Below, piece after piece: positions 1 to 7,932 of a DNA stretch of 64,000 nucleotides. The stretch is from Vagococcus hydrophili (GTDB lineage: Bacteria; Bacillota; Bacilli; Lactobacillales; Vagococcaceae). Below the pieces are notes generated by a model. That model saw nothing but the letters and a program-made list of their open reading frames with translations. It made no database searches and was not told the origin of the DNA. Every line of letters starts with the position of its first letter. Position 1 is the first letter of the stretch. The translations under genes were made by a program, and so were the position numbers. The stretch is taken from NCBI RefSeq assembly GCF_011304195.1, contig NZ_CP049887.1, positions 1,612,001 to 1,676,000 on the forward strand. Direction: 5' to 3'.

Positions 1-2
1 TT

Positions 3-1853
3 GAAAGAAGTCGTGCCACAGATATTAACTTTACCATCGGAAAACTATTAAACAAAGACAGTCAACTGGTTAACGAAAATGCGAATAAAGATAGTGATGT
101 TTTTAATACACAACGTGATTTAACTGCTGGGATTGTTGGTAAATCAATTGGTTTAAAATTATTACCACCTCATGTAGCCAATGCCCATCAAAAAGGGGAT
201 ATTCACTACCATGATTTAGATTACCACCCATATTCACCTATGACTAACTGTTGTTTGATTGATTTTAAAGGCATGCTGAATAATGGTTTTAAGATTGGAA
301 ATGCTGAAGTAGAGGCACCAAAATCAATTCAAACTGCTACCGCTCAAATTTCGCAAATCATCGCCAACGTAGCATCTAGTCAATATGGTGGTTGTTCAGC
401 AGACCGCATTGATGAGTTTTTAGCCCCATTTGCTGAAAAAAATTATAACAAGCATTTGGAAGACGCTAAAAATTGGATTGAAGACGAGAAGCGTCATGAT
501 GAATATGCCAAATCAAAAACACAAAAAGATATTTATGATGCTATGCAAAGCTTAGAATATGAAATCAATACATTGTTCACATCAAATGGTCAAACACCTT
601 TTACATCATTAGGATTTGGTTTAGGAACAAATTGGTTTGAACGTGAAATCCAACGTGCTATTTTCCAAAATCGAATTAAAGGTCTGGGAGAAGAACACCG
701 CACGGCTATTTTCCCTAAACTGATTTTTACAGTCAGAGACGGAGTTAACCGCATTCCATCTGATCCTAATTATGATATTAAAGAATTAGCTTTAGAGTGT
801 GCCACAAAGAGAATGTATCCTGACATTTTGAACTATGACAAAATCGTTGAATTAACAGGGAGTTTCAAAGTACCAATGGGATGTCGTTCTTTCTTACAAG
901 GTTGGAAAGATGAGGACGGAACAGAGGTTAACGCAGGTCGTATGAACTTGGGTGTCGTGACCCTTAATTTACCAAGAATTGCTTTAGAAGCAGCTGGCAA
1001 TAAAGAAAAATTTTGGGTACTTTTAGAAGAAAGATTAAGTACGATTAAAGATGCGTTAGTCTTTAGAATTAATCGTTGTAAAGAAGCCACACCAGCGAAT
1101 GCACCGATTCTTTATATGCATGGTGCTTTTGGTAAAAAACTTCAAAAAACCGACTCAGTGGACGAATTATTCAAAAATAAACGTTCCACAGTTTCTATGG
1201 GCTATATCGGTTTGTATGAAGTTGCCGCAAGTTTTTATGGTGGCGCATGGGAAACGAACCCTGAAGCTAAAGAATTTACGATAGATATCTTACGGTCACT
1301 AAAAGAGCATTCTGATAACTGGGGAGACGAATTTGGCTATCACTTTAGCGTGTATTCAACGCCAAGTGAAAGCTTAACTGATCGTTTTTGCCGTTTAGAT
1401 CGTGAAAAATTTGGTGAAATTGAAGATATTACAGATAAAGATTATTATACAAATAGTTTCCATTACGATGTTAGAAAAAATCCTACACCTTTTGAAAAAT
1501 TAGACTTTGAGAAAGATTATCCTGAATATTGCTCGGGTGGCTTTATTCATTATTGTGAGTACCCAGTCCTTCAACAAAATCGCAAAGCATTAGAAGCTGT
1601 ATGGGATTATGCTTATGATAAAGTGGGCTATCTTGGAACAAATACTCCGATTGATCATTGTTATGAATGTGATTTTGAAGGAGATTTTAATCCAACAGAG
1701 AGAGGTTTCCAGTGTCCACAATGTGGCAATACTGACCCTAAAACCTGTGACGTTGTGAAGAGAACATGTGGCTACTTAGGTAATCCACAAGCTCGTCCAA
1801 TGGTTCATGGTCGTCATAAAGAAATTTCATCACGTGTGAAACATATGAAATAA
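3..1853 (+). CDS. nrdD: anaerobic ribonucleoside-triphosphate reductase, 5'-truncated by window edge
   Basis: Class III reductase that makes dNTPs from NTPs without oxygen, using a glycyl radical installed by NrdG. The frame is already open at base 3, so the N-terminus (including the ATP-cone region) lies outside the window; 616 residues are visible. The C-terminus shows the zinc-binding cysteines (CYEC, CPQC and a further Cys) followed by RTCGYLG, whose glycine is the radical site. The catalytic core includes IHYHDLDYHPYSP and TNCCLIDF. An internal ATG at 240 starts a shorter frame but splits the conserved core, so it is not the real start. nrdG follows about 200 bp downstream on the same strand, separated by two hairpins. 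Assignment is firm. Confidence 0.97.
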   Translation, partial: ERSRATDINFTIGKLLNKDSQLVNENANKDSDVFNTQRDLTAGIVGKSIGLKLLPPHVANAHQKGDIHYHDLDYHPYSPMTNCCLIDFKGMLNNGFKIGNAEVEAPKSIQTATAQISQIIANVASSQYGGCSADRIDEFLAPFAEKNYNKHLEDAKNWIEDEKRHDEYAKSKTQKDIYDAMQSLEYEINTLFTSNGQTPFTSLGFGLGTNWFEREIQRAIFQNRIKGLGEEHRTAIFPKLIFTVRDGVNRIPSDPNYDIKELALECATKRMYPDILNYDKIVELTGSFKVPMGCRSFLQGWKDEDGTEVNAGRMNLGVVTLNLPRIALEAAGNKEKFWVLLEERLSTIKDALVFRINRCKEATPANAPILYMHGAFGKKLQKTDSVDELFKNKRSTVSMGYIGLYEVAASFYGGAWETNPEAKEFTIDILRSLKEHSDNWGDEFGYHFSVYSTPSESLTDRFCRLDREKFGEIEDITDKDYYTNSFHYDVRKNPTPFEKLDFEKDYPEYCSGGFIHYCEYPVLQQNRKALEAVWDYAYDKVGYLGTNTPIDHCYECDFEGDFNPTERGFQCPQCGNTDPKTCDVVKRTCGYLGNPQARPMVHGRHKEISSRVKHMK

Positions 1854-1981
1854 ATAGTTACAGGGTGGGTCAAAAGTCGTTTTGCTCCGAGCAACTGGAG
1901 GGAAAATCGAACAATCGCTCTTTTTGATTGATCGATTTTCGTGAAGTTGCCGTGGGAGCAGACTTTTTACCCCTAACTATT
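1853..1981. repeat. structured hairpin repeat, cluster A (1 copy)
   Basis: A 129-nt nested inverted repeat that starts on the last base of the nrdD stop codon. Outer arms are AATAGTTA/TAACTATT, then GGGT/ACCC, then AAAAGTC/GACTTTT. The conserved motif GCTCCGAGCAACTGGAG pairs with GAAGTTGCCGTGGGAGC, and an inner stem has AAAATCGA/TCGATTTT arms. It shares the family architecture but has its own stem sequences. It sits between nrdD and nrdG and could end transcription or process the message between them. Confidence 0.85.
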
Positions 1982-2005
1982 AAAGATTATTCGTATAACA
2001 AAAAA

Positions 2006-2034
2006 GGAGACTGACATTTGAGTCAGCCTCTTTA
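2006..2034. terminator. hairpin terminator or attenuator between nrdD and nrdG
   Basis: GGAGACTGAC and GTCAGCCTC form a stem with a short loop, followed by a T-rich tract, about 20 bp before nrdG. Together with the repeat just upstream it may lower nrdG expression relative to nrdD. Confidence 0.65.
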
Positions 2035-2052
2035 TTTTTAGGAGATGTCAAA

Positions 2053-2634
2053 ATGAAAAATCCAAAACCAAAAGAGTGGACAGCGGATAAATGGAGTAAA
2101 GGTTATATTGCAGATTATAAACCCTTCATGTTTGTGGACGGGGAAGGTGTGAGATGTAGCGTTTATGTTAGCGGCTGTTTATTTGCCTGCGAAGGTTGTT
2201 TTAATAAAGCCATTCAAAATTTTAACTATGGTAAACCTTATACACAAGAGCTGGAAGACACGATACTAGCTGATTTAAGTCAAGATTATGTTCAAGGATT
2301 GACCCTTTTAGGTGGAGAACCTTTTTTAAATACACAAGTTTGTTTGTCACTAGTCAATCGTTTTAGAGAACAGTTTGGAAATACGAAGGATATTTGGTCT
2401 TGGTCTGGTTATACCTTTGAAGAGTTGTTGTTAGAGACAGAAGATAAGCTAGAGTTACTTTCAAAAATAGATGTTTTAGTTGATGGTAGATTCGAGTTAA
2501 CGCGCCGAGATTTAAGTCTGCAATTTAGAGGGAGTAGCAATCAACGGATTATTGATGTAAAAAAATCGTTGCCTCAAAAAGAAGTCGTGATTTGGCAAAA
2601 ATGTCTGGATGCTGAACGTTACTACGGAAAATAA
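2053..2634 (+). CDS. nrdG: anaerobic ribonucleotide reductase activating protein
   Basis: Radical-SAM activase that installs the glycyl radical on NrdD. The 193-residue length is normal for the family. The cluster-binding motif reads CLFACEGC (Cx3Cx2C) at about residues 42-49, and LLGGEPF supplies the SAM-contacting GGE motif. The start is preceded by AGGAGATGTCAAA. A perfect hairpin terminator follows the stop codon. Confidence 0.96.
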   Translation: MKNPKPKEWTADKWSKGYIADYKPFMFVDGEGVRCSVYVSGCLFACEGCFNKAIQNFNYGKPYTQELEDTILADLSQDYVQGLTLLGGEPFLNTQVCLSLVNRFREQFGNTKDIWSWSGYTFEELLLETEDKLELLSKIDVLVDGRFELTRRDLSLQFRGSSNQRIIDVKKSLPQKEVVIWQKCLDAERYYGK

Positions 2635-2635
2635 G

Positions 2636-2680
2636 AAAAGGTCAAAAATTTCAAACGAAAGAAATTTTTGACCTTTTTAA
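2636..2680. terminator. bidirectional terminator
   Basis: AAGGTCAAAAATTTC and GAAATTTTTGACCTTTT form a perfect stem of about 15 bp with A- and T-runs on both sides. It serves nrdG from the left and the convergent membrane protein gene from the right. Confidence 0.9.
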
Positions 2681-2681
2681 G

Positions 2682-3455
2682 TTAGTTTTGTCTTCTAGCA
2701 GAAAAATAACGTTTGGAAGATAAAAAGAGAATAAAAACAATGACCACAGTAACGAGACTAATAGTTGTCCGTTTGCTACGATGAGAGCCTACCATATCAA
2801 GTGATTCTTGATTATGTTTGGTTTTATTATAGGAAAGGGCGCTGTGTTTTAGCGTTTTTTGTTCAATTTTATCGTTACTTAAAGTTAAGATGTATTCATC
2901 ACTATAATTTCCTTCATCATCAAATGAAATTAATTTAATCGTTTCAGGAAGTTTATGAGGATTGTACTTACCTTTAAATGAGCCATTGTTATCTGTTGGA
3001 CAAGCGTAAATTTTATTATCTGCTAGCATATAAACATTAGCAGAACGATTAGACGTTTTAAAATTCAGTTGATTGCTACGTGTGCTGTAAGAAATATCTT
3101 CGATTGAAATAGTTGCTTTTTCTTCCTCAATTAAATAAGGTAATTTTTCCTCATAGGTATCGCCAGAAGTAGTAGTAAAAATAAGTTCAGTTTTAAGAAT
3201 GCCTGGCATCATTGTGTTGGCACGATGATTTTTTGAGAATGAAATGTCCTTAATTTTAAGGTCGTGTTCAGCTTCAATCGCTGCAGTGAAATCTTTGGCT
3301 TCTAAGCTTTTACCTCGTTTGGTTAAAGCGTAGATTTGTTCTGAGGTTTCTATTTCAGGTAATTGTTTCTTTTGTGTTGTTTCTGCATGAAGCATGGTGG
3401 GTAGTGCGAGTAAAGTAAAAAGACTAAATAAAATAACGTAGTTAATTTTTTTCAT
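2682..3455 (-). CDS. secreted, C-terminally membrane-anchored protein of unknown function
   Basis: 257 residues from an ATG preceded by AGGAGGAGAGACC; a longer frame upstream has no ribosome site. The N-terminus is a signal peptide (KK followed by a hydrophobic run to LPTMLHA). The C-terminus has one transmembrane helix (ISLVTVVIVFILFLSS) after basic residues and ends in a basic tail. There is no LPXTG motif. The middle is rich in beta-prone, polar segments. No family was recognised. It is probably an extracellular domain tethered to the membrane. It converges on nrdG and diverges from the SMR gene. Confidence 0.8.
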   Translation of the reverse strand: MKKINYVILFSLFTLLALPTMLHAETTQKKQLPEIETSEQIYALTKRGKSLEAKDFTAAIEAEHDLKIKDISFSKNHRANTMMPGILKTELIFTTTSGDTYEEKLPYLIEEEKATISIEDISYSTRSNQLNFKTSNRSANVYMLADNKIYACPTDNNGSFKGKYNPHKLPETIKLISFDDEGNYSDEYILTLSNDKIEQKTLKHSALSYNKTKHNQESLDMVGSHRSKRTTISLVTVVIVFILFLSSKRYFSARRQN

Positions 3456-3583
3456 GGTCTCTCCTCCTAATAAACTTATTGTACAGCTAGAAAAACGGGA
3501 GTTCAAGGAGATAATGAAATCTCTGTGGAAACTCTTATAATATGGTAAAATAAGCTGAATTTATTTAGAAAGGAAATGAACGG

Positions 3584-3910
3584 ATGAAAGGTTATTTATT
3601 TTTATTAGTGGCAATTTTAGGTGAAGTATTAGGAACTAATCTGTTAAAGACAACAGACGGATTTACTAAATTAATGCCTACAATATATACGATTATGGCT
3701 TATGTTATCTCTTTTTATTTTTTATCCCTATCATTTAAAACAATTCCGATTGCTGTGGCATATGCTATTTGGGGAGCGATTGGTATTATTTTGATTACCT
3801 TGTTTTCAGTGATTGTTTGGAAAGAACCATTGAATTTAATGACAGTGGTTGGACTAGTTTTAATTATTTCAGGAACAATCATTGTTAATATTTACGGGAC
3901 GGGTCATTAA
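3584..3910 (+). CDS. small multidrug resistance (SMR) exporter
   Basis: 108 residues with four hydrophobic segments, the usual SMR length. The essential membrane glutamate is Glu14 in ILGEVLGT, and helix 3 carries AYAIWGAIG, a family hallmark. SMR proteins form antiparallel dimers that exchange protons for cationic compounds; members close to EmrE/QacC export quaternary ammonium compounds and others export guanidinium. A single SMR gene without a partner suggests a homodimer. The ribosome site AAAGGAAATGAACGG precedes the ATG. Confidence 0.93.
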   Translation: MKGYLFLLVAILGEVLGTNLLKTTDGFTKLMPTIYTIMAYVISFYFLSLSFKTIPIAVAYAIWGAIGIILITLFSVIVWKEPLNLMTVVGLVLIISGTIIVNIYGTGH

Positions 3911-4065
3911 TGAAATATAAGTGTTATGATTTTTTCACATAATTGAAAGATTAAAGACACATTAAATTCACATTTAAAAGTTATTATAAATGTATACCAA
4001 CAAACAACCCTAACAAACTTTTTCATTTTATTTACTCCTCCAAAGTAAATAAACAACTCCTTTTT

Positions 4066-4094
4066 GAGGCTGACAAATGTCAGCCTCTTTTTTT
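4066..4094. terminator. terminator between SMR gene and kinase gene
   Basis: GAGGCTGACA and TGTCAGCCTC form a perfect 10-bp stem with a two-base loop, followed by seven T. It is the only feature seen in the 223-bp gap. Confidence 0.9.
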
Positions 4095-4133
4095 GTATCC
4101 AGTTACTCAGAGCAAATCAATTTTTTATTCACC

Positions 4134-5174
4134 TTATATCATAAAATTTTCTTCCTTTTCTGCGTAATAACTTAGATGTGGAAAAAGTATTTGGAATGAG
4201 GTTCCTTTATCCACAAAGGATTCTACATAAAGATGGTGACCTAGTTTCTCGCTTAGTGATTTTGCTAAATAAAGACCTAAACCGGTTGATTTTGTTTCTT
4301 CATTACGACCATTGTTCCCAGTGAAGCCTTTATCAAAAATGCGCTGTAAATCCTCAGAAGGAATGCCGATTCCAGTGTCAGAAATAGCTAACCAAGTGCC
4401 ACGCTCATTTTTTGAGAAGGTGAAGGTAATGGTTCCACCTGTTGGTGTATATTTAATCGCATTACTGATAATTTGATTAAGAATAAACTGTAGCCATTTT
4501 TCATCTGTTAAAACAGAATAATCGTCACCTTCCATGATTAAACGAATGTTCTTTTGAATAAAATAATCCGCTGAGTCTTTAGCAGTTGCTTGAATCATTT
4601 TCTTTAGTGAATAAGACTTAATTAAATAGTCCTTAGAAAAAGTATCCAATCTAGAATAATAAAGCACCTGTTCCACGTAATCATCCATTCGTTTTAAGTT
4701 TGTTCGAAGTTGATTAAATCGTTTTTCAGAAATATCATCTTCTAAACTTTCAGTGATTAAGTTCAGTGAAGCCAAAGGAACTTTTATCTCGTGAACCCAA
4801 CTATCGATATAATCTTTTTGTTCTTCTGTTTGTTTTTTGAGGTCATTTAGTAACATGAAATGTTCACGCTGCATTTCATTAAAGTAGTCTTGATATAAGT
4901 TCTCTTCTAATGTATTTGCCCCGTCTAAAGTAGGGGTTTCAATGTAATCATTTGTATCAAGCTCAAGTTGTTGCCACCATTTTTTCTTTTTATTGTAATC
5001 AAAGATGAGGTAAATCATCATCAAAATGAGCCCAATCAAAAAGATATAAATAAGAGAGGATAAATTGAAATGGACTTCGGGCGTTAACCACAGAATAAAG
5101 CCAGTGATACCAATGAAACTAATCCAGAGTAAAACTAAACGAAATTGATCGTGTAAATAGTTAAAAAAAGTCAT
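4134..5174 (-). CDS. BceS-like intramembrane-sensing histidine kinase
   Basis: 346 residues. Two transmembrane helices lie within the first 60 residues with almost no extracellular loop between them, the layout of kinases that sense through an ABC transporter. The phospho-acceptor box reads SWVHEIKVPLASL, the N box QIISNAIKYTPTGG, then DTGIGIP and STGLGLYLAKSL of the ATP lid. It lies 6 bp after the response regulator gene. The BceAB-like transporter beyond the divergent lipoprotein is its likely partner, with peptide antibiotics such as bacitracin the usual signals in this family. The exact substrate is not readable from the sequence. Confidence 0.9.
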   Translation of the reverse strand: MTFFNYLHDQFRLVLLWISFIGITGFILWLTPEVHFNLSSLIYIFLIGLILMMIYLIFDYNKKKKWWQQLELDTNDYIETPTLDGANTLEENLYQDYFNEMQREHFMLLNDLKKQTEEQKDYIDSWVHEIKVPLASLNLITESLEDDISEKRFNQLRTNLKRMDDYVEQVLYYSRLDTFSKDYLIKSYSLKKMIQATAKDSADYFIQKNIRLIMEGDDYSVLTDEKWLQFILNQIISNAIKYTPTGGTITFTFSKNERGTWLAISDTGIGIPSEDLQRIFDKGFTGNNGRNEETKSTGLGLYLAKSLSEKLGHHLYVESFVDKGTSFQILFPHLSYYAEKEENFMI

Positions 5175-5180
5175 TTTTTA

Positions 5181-5855
5181 TTAAGGGATCATATAACCTT
5201 GTCCAACTTTTGTTTCAATAAAATTGGCAATCCCAGCTCCTTCTATTTTTTTTCTTAAGCGGTTGATATTGACCGTTAACGTATTATCATCAACGAAACG
5301 TTCATCATCCCAAAGTGCACGAAGTAATTTTTCTCTGCTAACAATTTTACCGTTATTTTTCATTAAGATTAATAATAGTTGAAACTCATTTTTACTTAAT
5401 TCCACGGTTTCTTCATGAATAATCATCGTGCTATTTTCCATGTTTAATTTTAAATGATTATGTTCTAAAGTAGAGCTATCAGATTTAGAATAATCATAGG
5501 TTCTTCTTAGTAAAGCGTTCACCTTAGCGACAAGAATATCCATGGAAAAAGGTTTGTTAACATAGTCATCGCCACCCATATTCATGGACATAATAGAATC
5601 CACATTAGTGTCTCGACTGGAAATGAAAATGATGGGATTTTTTGAAATTTCTCTAATTTTTTGGCACCAATAATAACCGTCAAAAACAGGTAAATTAATA
5701 TCTAGTAAAACTAAATGGGGATCTTCTTCTTTAAAAATTTCTAAGACATTTTTAAAATTTGTGACCTCTATGGTTTCAAAGCCCCATTTCTGTAGAGATT
5801 CTGAAACGAGTTCCCTAACGGTTGTGTCATCTTCTACAATCATTATCTTCATCAT
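5181..5855 (-). CDS. BceR-like response regulator (OmpR family)
   Basis: Receiver domain with acidic pocket EDD at 8-10 and phospho-acceptor Asp52 in LLDINLP, followed by a winged-helix DNA-binding domain (ending IETKVGQGYMIP). The start chosen is the first ATG of MMKIMIVEDD, with AAAGGAGGAACG about 11 bp upstream. A longer frame begins inside that ribosome site. 224 residues. Its likely targets are the promoters of the adjacent lipoprotein and ABC transporter. Confidence 0.92.
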   Translation of the reverse strand: MMKIMIVEDDTTVRELVSESLQKWGFETIEVTNFKNVLEIFKEEDPHLVLLDINLPVFDGYYWCQKIREISKNPIIFISSRDTNVDSIMSMNMGGDDYVNKPFSMDILVAKVNALLRRTYDYSKSDSSTLEHNHLKLNMENSTMIIHEETVELSKNEFQLLLILMKNNGKIVSREKLLRALWDDERFVDDNTLTVNINRLRKKIEGAGIANFIETKVGQGYMIP

Positions 5856-6081
5856 CGATTTTCGTTCCTCCTTTATTCTTTCTTTCAATTATACATAAAA
5901 ACGGGTAACAACGCATGAGTTAGATAAAAATCTTAATCTTACTATAGGAATGTTATTAATCAATTTAGTTATAAGTTATTTATATATAAAGTTATAAAAA
6001 AAGACAAAAAACTGACTGATTGTTGTATAATATAGGTATGTATAAGGAACGATGGAAAAAAGAGGGAAAGGTGTCGATGAG

Positions 6082-6588
6082 ATGAAGAAAATTTTATGTA
6101 TCATAGTAATTAGTGCTTTTTTAGTAACTGTTACAGGGTGTCAGTCACAAGAAGAATATAATGATTATCATGATTCGACGCGCCCCTTGAATTTAATGGA
6201 TTCCTATAATTATGAAAATTTAGAAACTGAATGGTTTACTTCAAATAAAGTTTCTGCCAGCATCAAATTCTCAGGAATCGATACCTTGTGGGAACTGGAT
6301 TGTCAGACGAATGATACTATCACCTTGAATTATCAATCAACTATGGATAACGGTGATTTTAAAGTGCTACTCATCACCTCAGAAGAAAAGATAGAACAGA
6401 TTTTAGAAAATACAGAAAAAGGTGTTTTTGAATATAAAATACCAGCGGGAAAAAATTACATTCGAATTGTCGGTAGTCAAAGTGAAGGTCGTTTTTCTTT
6501 GGATTATAAGGTAGGAAAGCAAACTAAGATTGTTAGAAATGATATTATGGAAGATTATCCAGGATCATTGATTAAGAACTTTTTTTAA
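6082..6588 (+). CDS. small lipoprotein next to a Bce-type module
   Basis: 168 residues. The start MKKILCI has a ribosome site (GGGAAAGGTG) 8 bp before it. A longer frame opens at 6052. The lipobox LVTVTGC puts the lipid-modified cysteine at residue 20. The mature part is polar and beta-rich, with the segment YNYENLETEWFTSNKVSASI. No family was recognised. Its position between the regulator pair and the transporter, all near one divergent promoter region, suggests an accessory role in peptide sensing or sequestration; this is inference. A terminator follows directly. Confidence 0.82.
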   Translation: MKKILCIIVISAFLVTVTGCQSQEEYNDYHDSTRPLNLMDSYNYENLETEWFTSNKVSASIKFSGIDTLWELDCQTNDTITLNYQSTMDNGDFKVLLITSEEKIEQILENTEKGVFEYKIPAGKNYIRIVGSQSEGRFSLDYKVGKQTKIVRNDIMEDYPGSLIKNFF

Positions 6589-6595
6589 TTGAAAA

Positions 6596-6639
6596 AATAA
6601 GCCAGGTACTGACAAAAATATTAGTATCTGGCTTATTTA
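6596..6639. terminator. terminator after lipoprotein gene
   Basis: AAATAAGCCAGGTACT pairs with AGTATCTGGCTTATTT around a 12-nt loop. It separates the lipoprotein transcript from the ABC transporter genes. Confidence 0.85.
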
Positions 6640-6654
6640 TATGAATTTTTTTTC

Positions 6655-7056
6655 TTCCAGTTGCTTGGAGCTAAACAATTTTTTATCCACTCTGGTGTAG
6701 TCTGGGATCAAAAGGCAGCTCCTACGGCAACTTCAAAAACAAAAATTAATTCGAAAAGCGTGAATTATTTTTTGTTTTCTCCAGTTGCTTGGAGCAAAGC
6801 GCCTTTTTCACCACTCTGGTGTAGTCCGGGTTCAAAAGGCAGCTCCTTCGGTAACTTCAAAACCTAGAATCAATCCGAAAAACGTGAATTGTTTCTAGTT
6901 TTCTCCAGTTACTCGGAGCTAAACGCCTTTTTCACCACTCTGGTGTAGTCTGGGATCAAAAGGCAGCTCCTACGACAACTTCAAAAACAAAAATTAATTC
7001 GAAAAGCGTGAATTATTTTTTATTTTCTCCAGTTGCTTGGAGCAAAGCGCCTTTTT
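6655..7056. repeat. structured hairpin repeat, cluster B (half copy plus 3 tandem copies)
   Basis: This fills most of the 577-bp gap before the ABC genes. After a leading half copy at 6657-6672, full hairpins lie at 6710-6808, 6834-6932 and 6958-7056, a period of exactly 124 bp. Each reads AAAAGGC, GCTCC, a TACG-type loop, GGCAAC, inner stem, GTTGC, TT, GGAGC, GCCTTTTT. Spacers contain a CACTCTGGTGTAGTCTGG-like sequence. The middle copy has GTAAC/GTTAC in place of GCAAC/GTTGC, and a CTAGAA/TTCTAG segment in the inner stem where its neighbours have A/T runs. Stem changes are therefore compensated. Confidence 0.9.
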
Positions 7057-7164
7057 CACCTTTTTTACGTATGACAAATATGTAAGGTGTTTTTTATATT
7101 TTTAGATGTTCTCGTGTTTAAATTATTGATAAGATAGGGATAGAAGATTAACGGGGGGATTTCT

Positions 7165-7932
7165 ATGGAAAGAATTGTAGAAGTTGATTATTTATCAAAA
7201 ATTTATGGGAAAAAAAGTAACCCAACAAAAGTGTTAGAAAATATTTCATTTAATGTAGAAAAAGGTGAGTTTGTAGGTATTATGGGTCCTAGTGGTGCGG
7301 GGAAAACGACTCTTCTAAACATGCTGTCAACAATCGATCAACCGACTGTTGGAAGTATTAAAATCGGTGGACAAGATATCACGCGCATGAAGGAACGAAA
7401 ATTAAGTGATTTCAGAAGAAAAGAACTAGGTTTTATTTTTCAAGATTTTAATCTAATGAATTCGTTAACGGTGAAGGATAACATTCTATTGCCCCTAGCT
7501 TTAGACCGAGTTCCTGTGAGTGAAATGGAAGCTAGTTTAAAGCATGTGGCAAATATATTAGGAATTGAAAATCGTTTGAATTCTTATCCATCAGATATTT
7601 CGATTGGTCAAAAACAACGAGTGGCGGCTGCACGAGCGATCATCACGAATCCTAAATTAATATTAGCTGATGAACCCACAGGCTCTTTGGACTCTAAATC
7701 AGCGACTGAACTTCTGCATTATTTGTCTGAACTGAATGAAAAAGAGCGGGCAACGATTATTATGGTGACTCATGATGCGTTTACTGCAAGTTATTGTCAC
7801 CGTATTTTATTTATTAAAGATGGGGCAATTTTCTCCGAAATAGTGCGACAAGGCAGTCGGAAAGAGTTTTTCCAAAAAGTGATTGATATGCAAGCTGCTA
7901 TTGGAGGCGGTATTAGTCATGATGTTGTCTAA
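7165..7932 (+). CDS. BceA-like ABC transporter ATP-binding protein
   Basis: 255 residues. Walker A is GPSGAGKTT, Walker B is LILADEPTGSLD and the H-loop is in VTHDAFTA. The signature motif reads ISIGQKQR rather than the usual LSGGQQQR, a notable deviation. It is preceded by GGGGGGATTTCT. It forms a complex with the large permease that follows and overlaps it. Such BceAB complexes free peptide antibiotics from their lipid II-cycle targets and also signal to the partner kinase. Confidence 0.92.
   Translation: MERIVEVDYLSKIYGKKSNPTKVLENISFNVEKGEFVGIMGPSGAGKTTLLNMLSTIDQPTVGSIKIGGQDITRMKERKLSDFRRKELGFIFQDFNLMNSLTVKDNILLPLALDRVPVSEMEASLKHVANILGIENRLNSYPSDISIGQKQRVAAARAIITNPKLILADEPTGSLDSKSATELLHYLSELNEKERATIIMVTHDAFTASYCHRILFIKDGAIFSEIVRQGSRKEFFQKVIDMQAAIGGGISHDVV

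Noticed and set aside
6661-6867. Open frame of 68 codons
   Set aside because: Lies wholly inside the hairpin repeats; its sequence recurs in the 15722-16006 frame because the repeats recur.
6655-7060. Tandem repeats resembling a CRISPR array
   Set aside because: The units are 124-bp nested palindromes with conserved spacers; there are no unique spacers and no cas genes.
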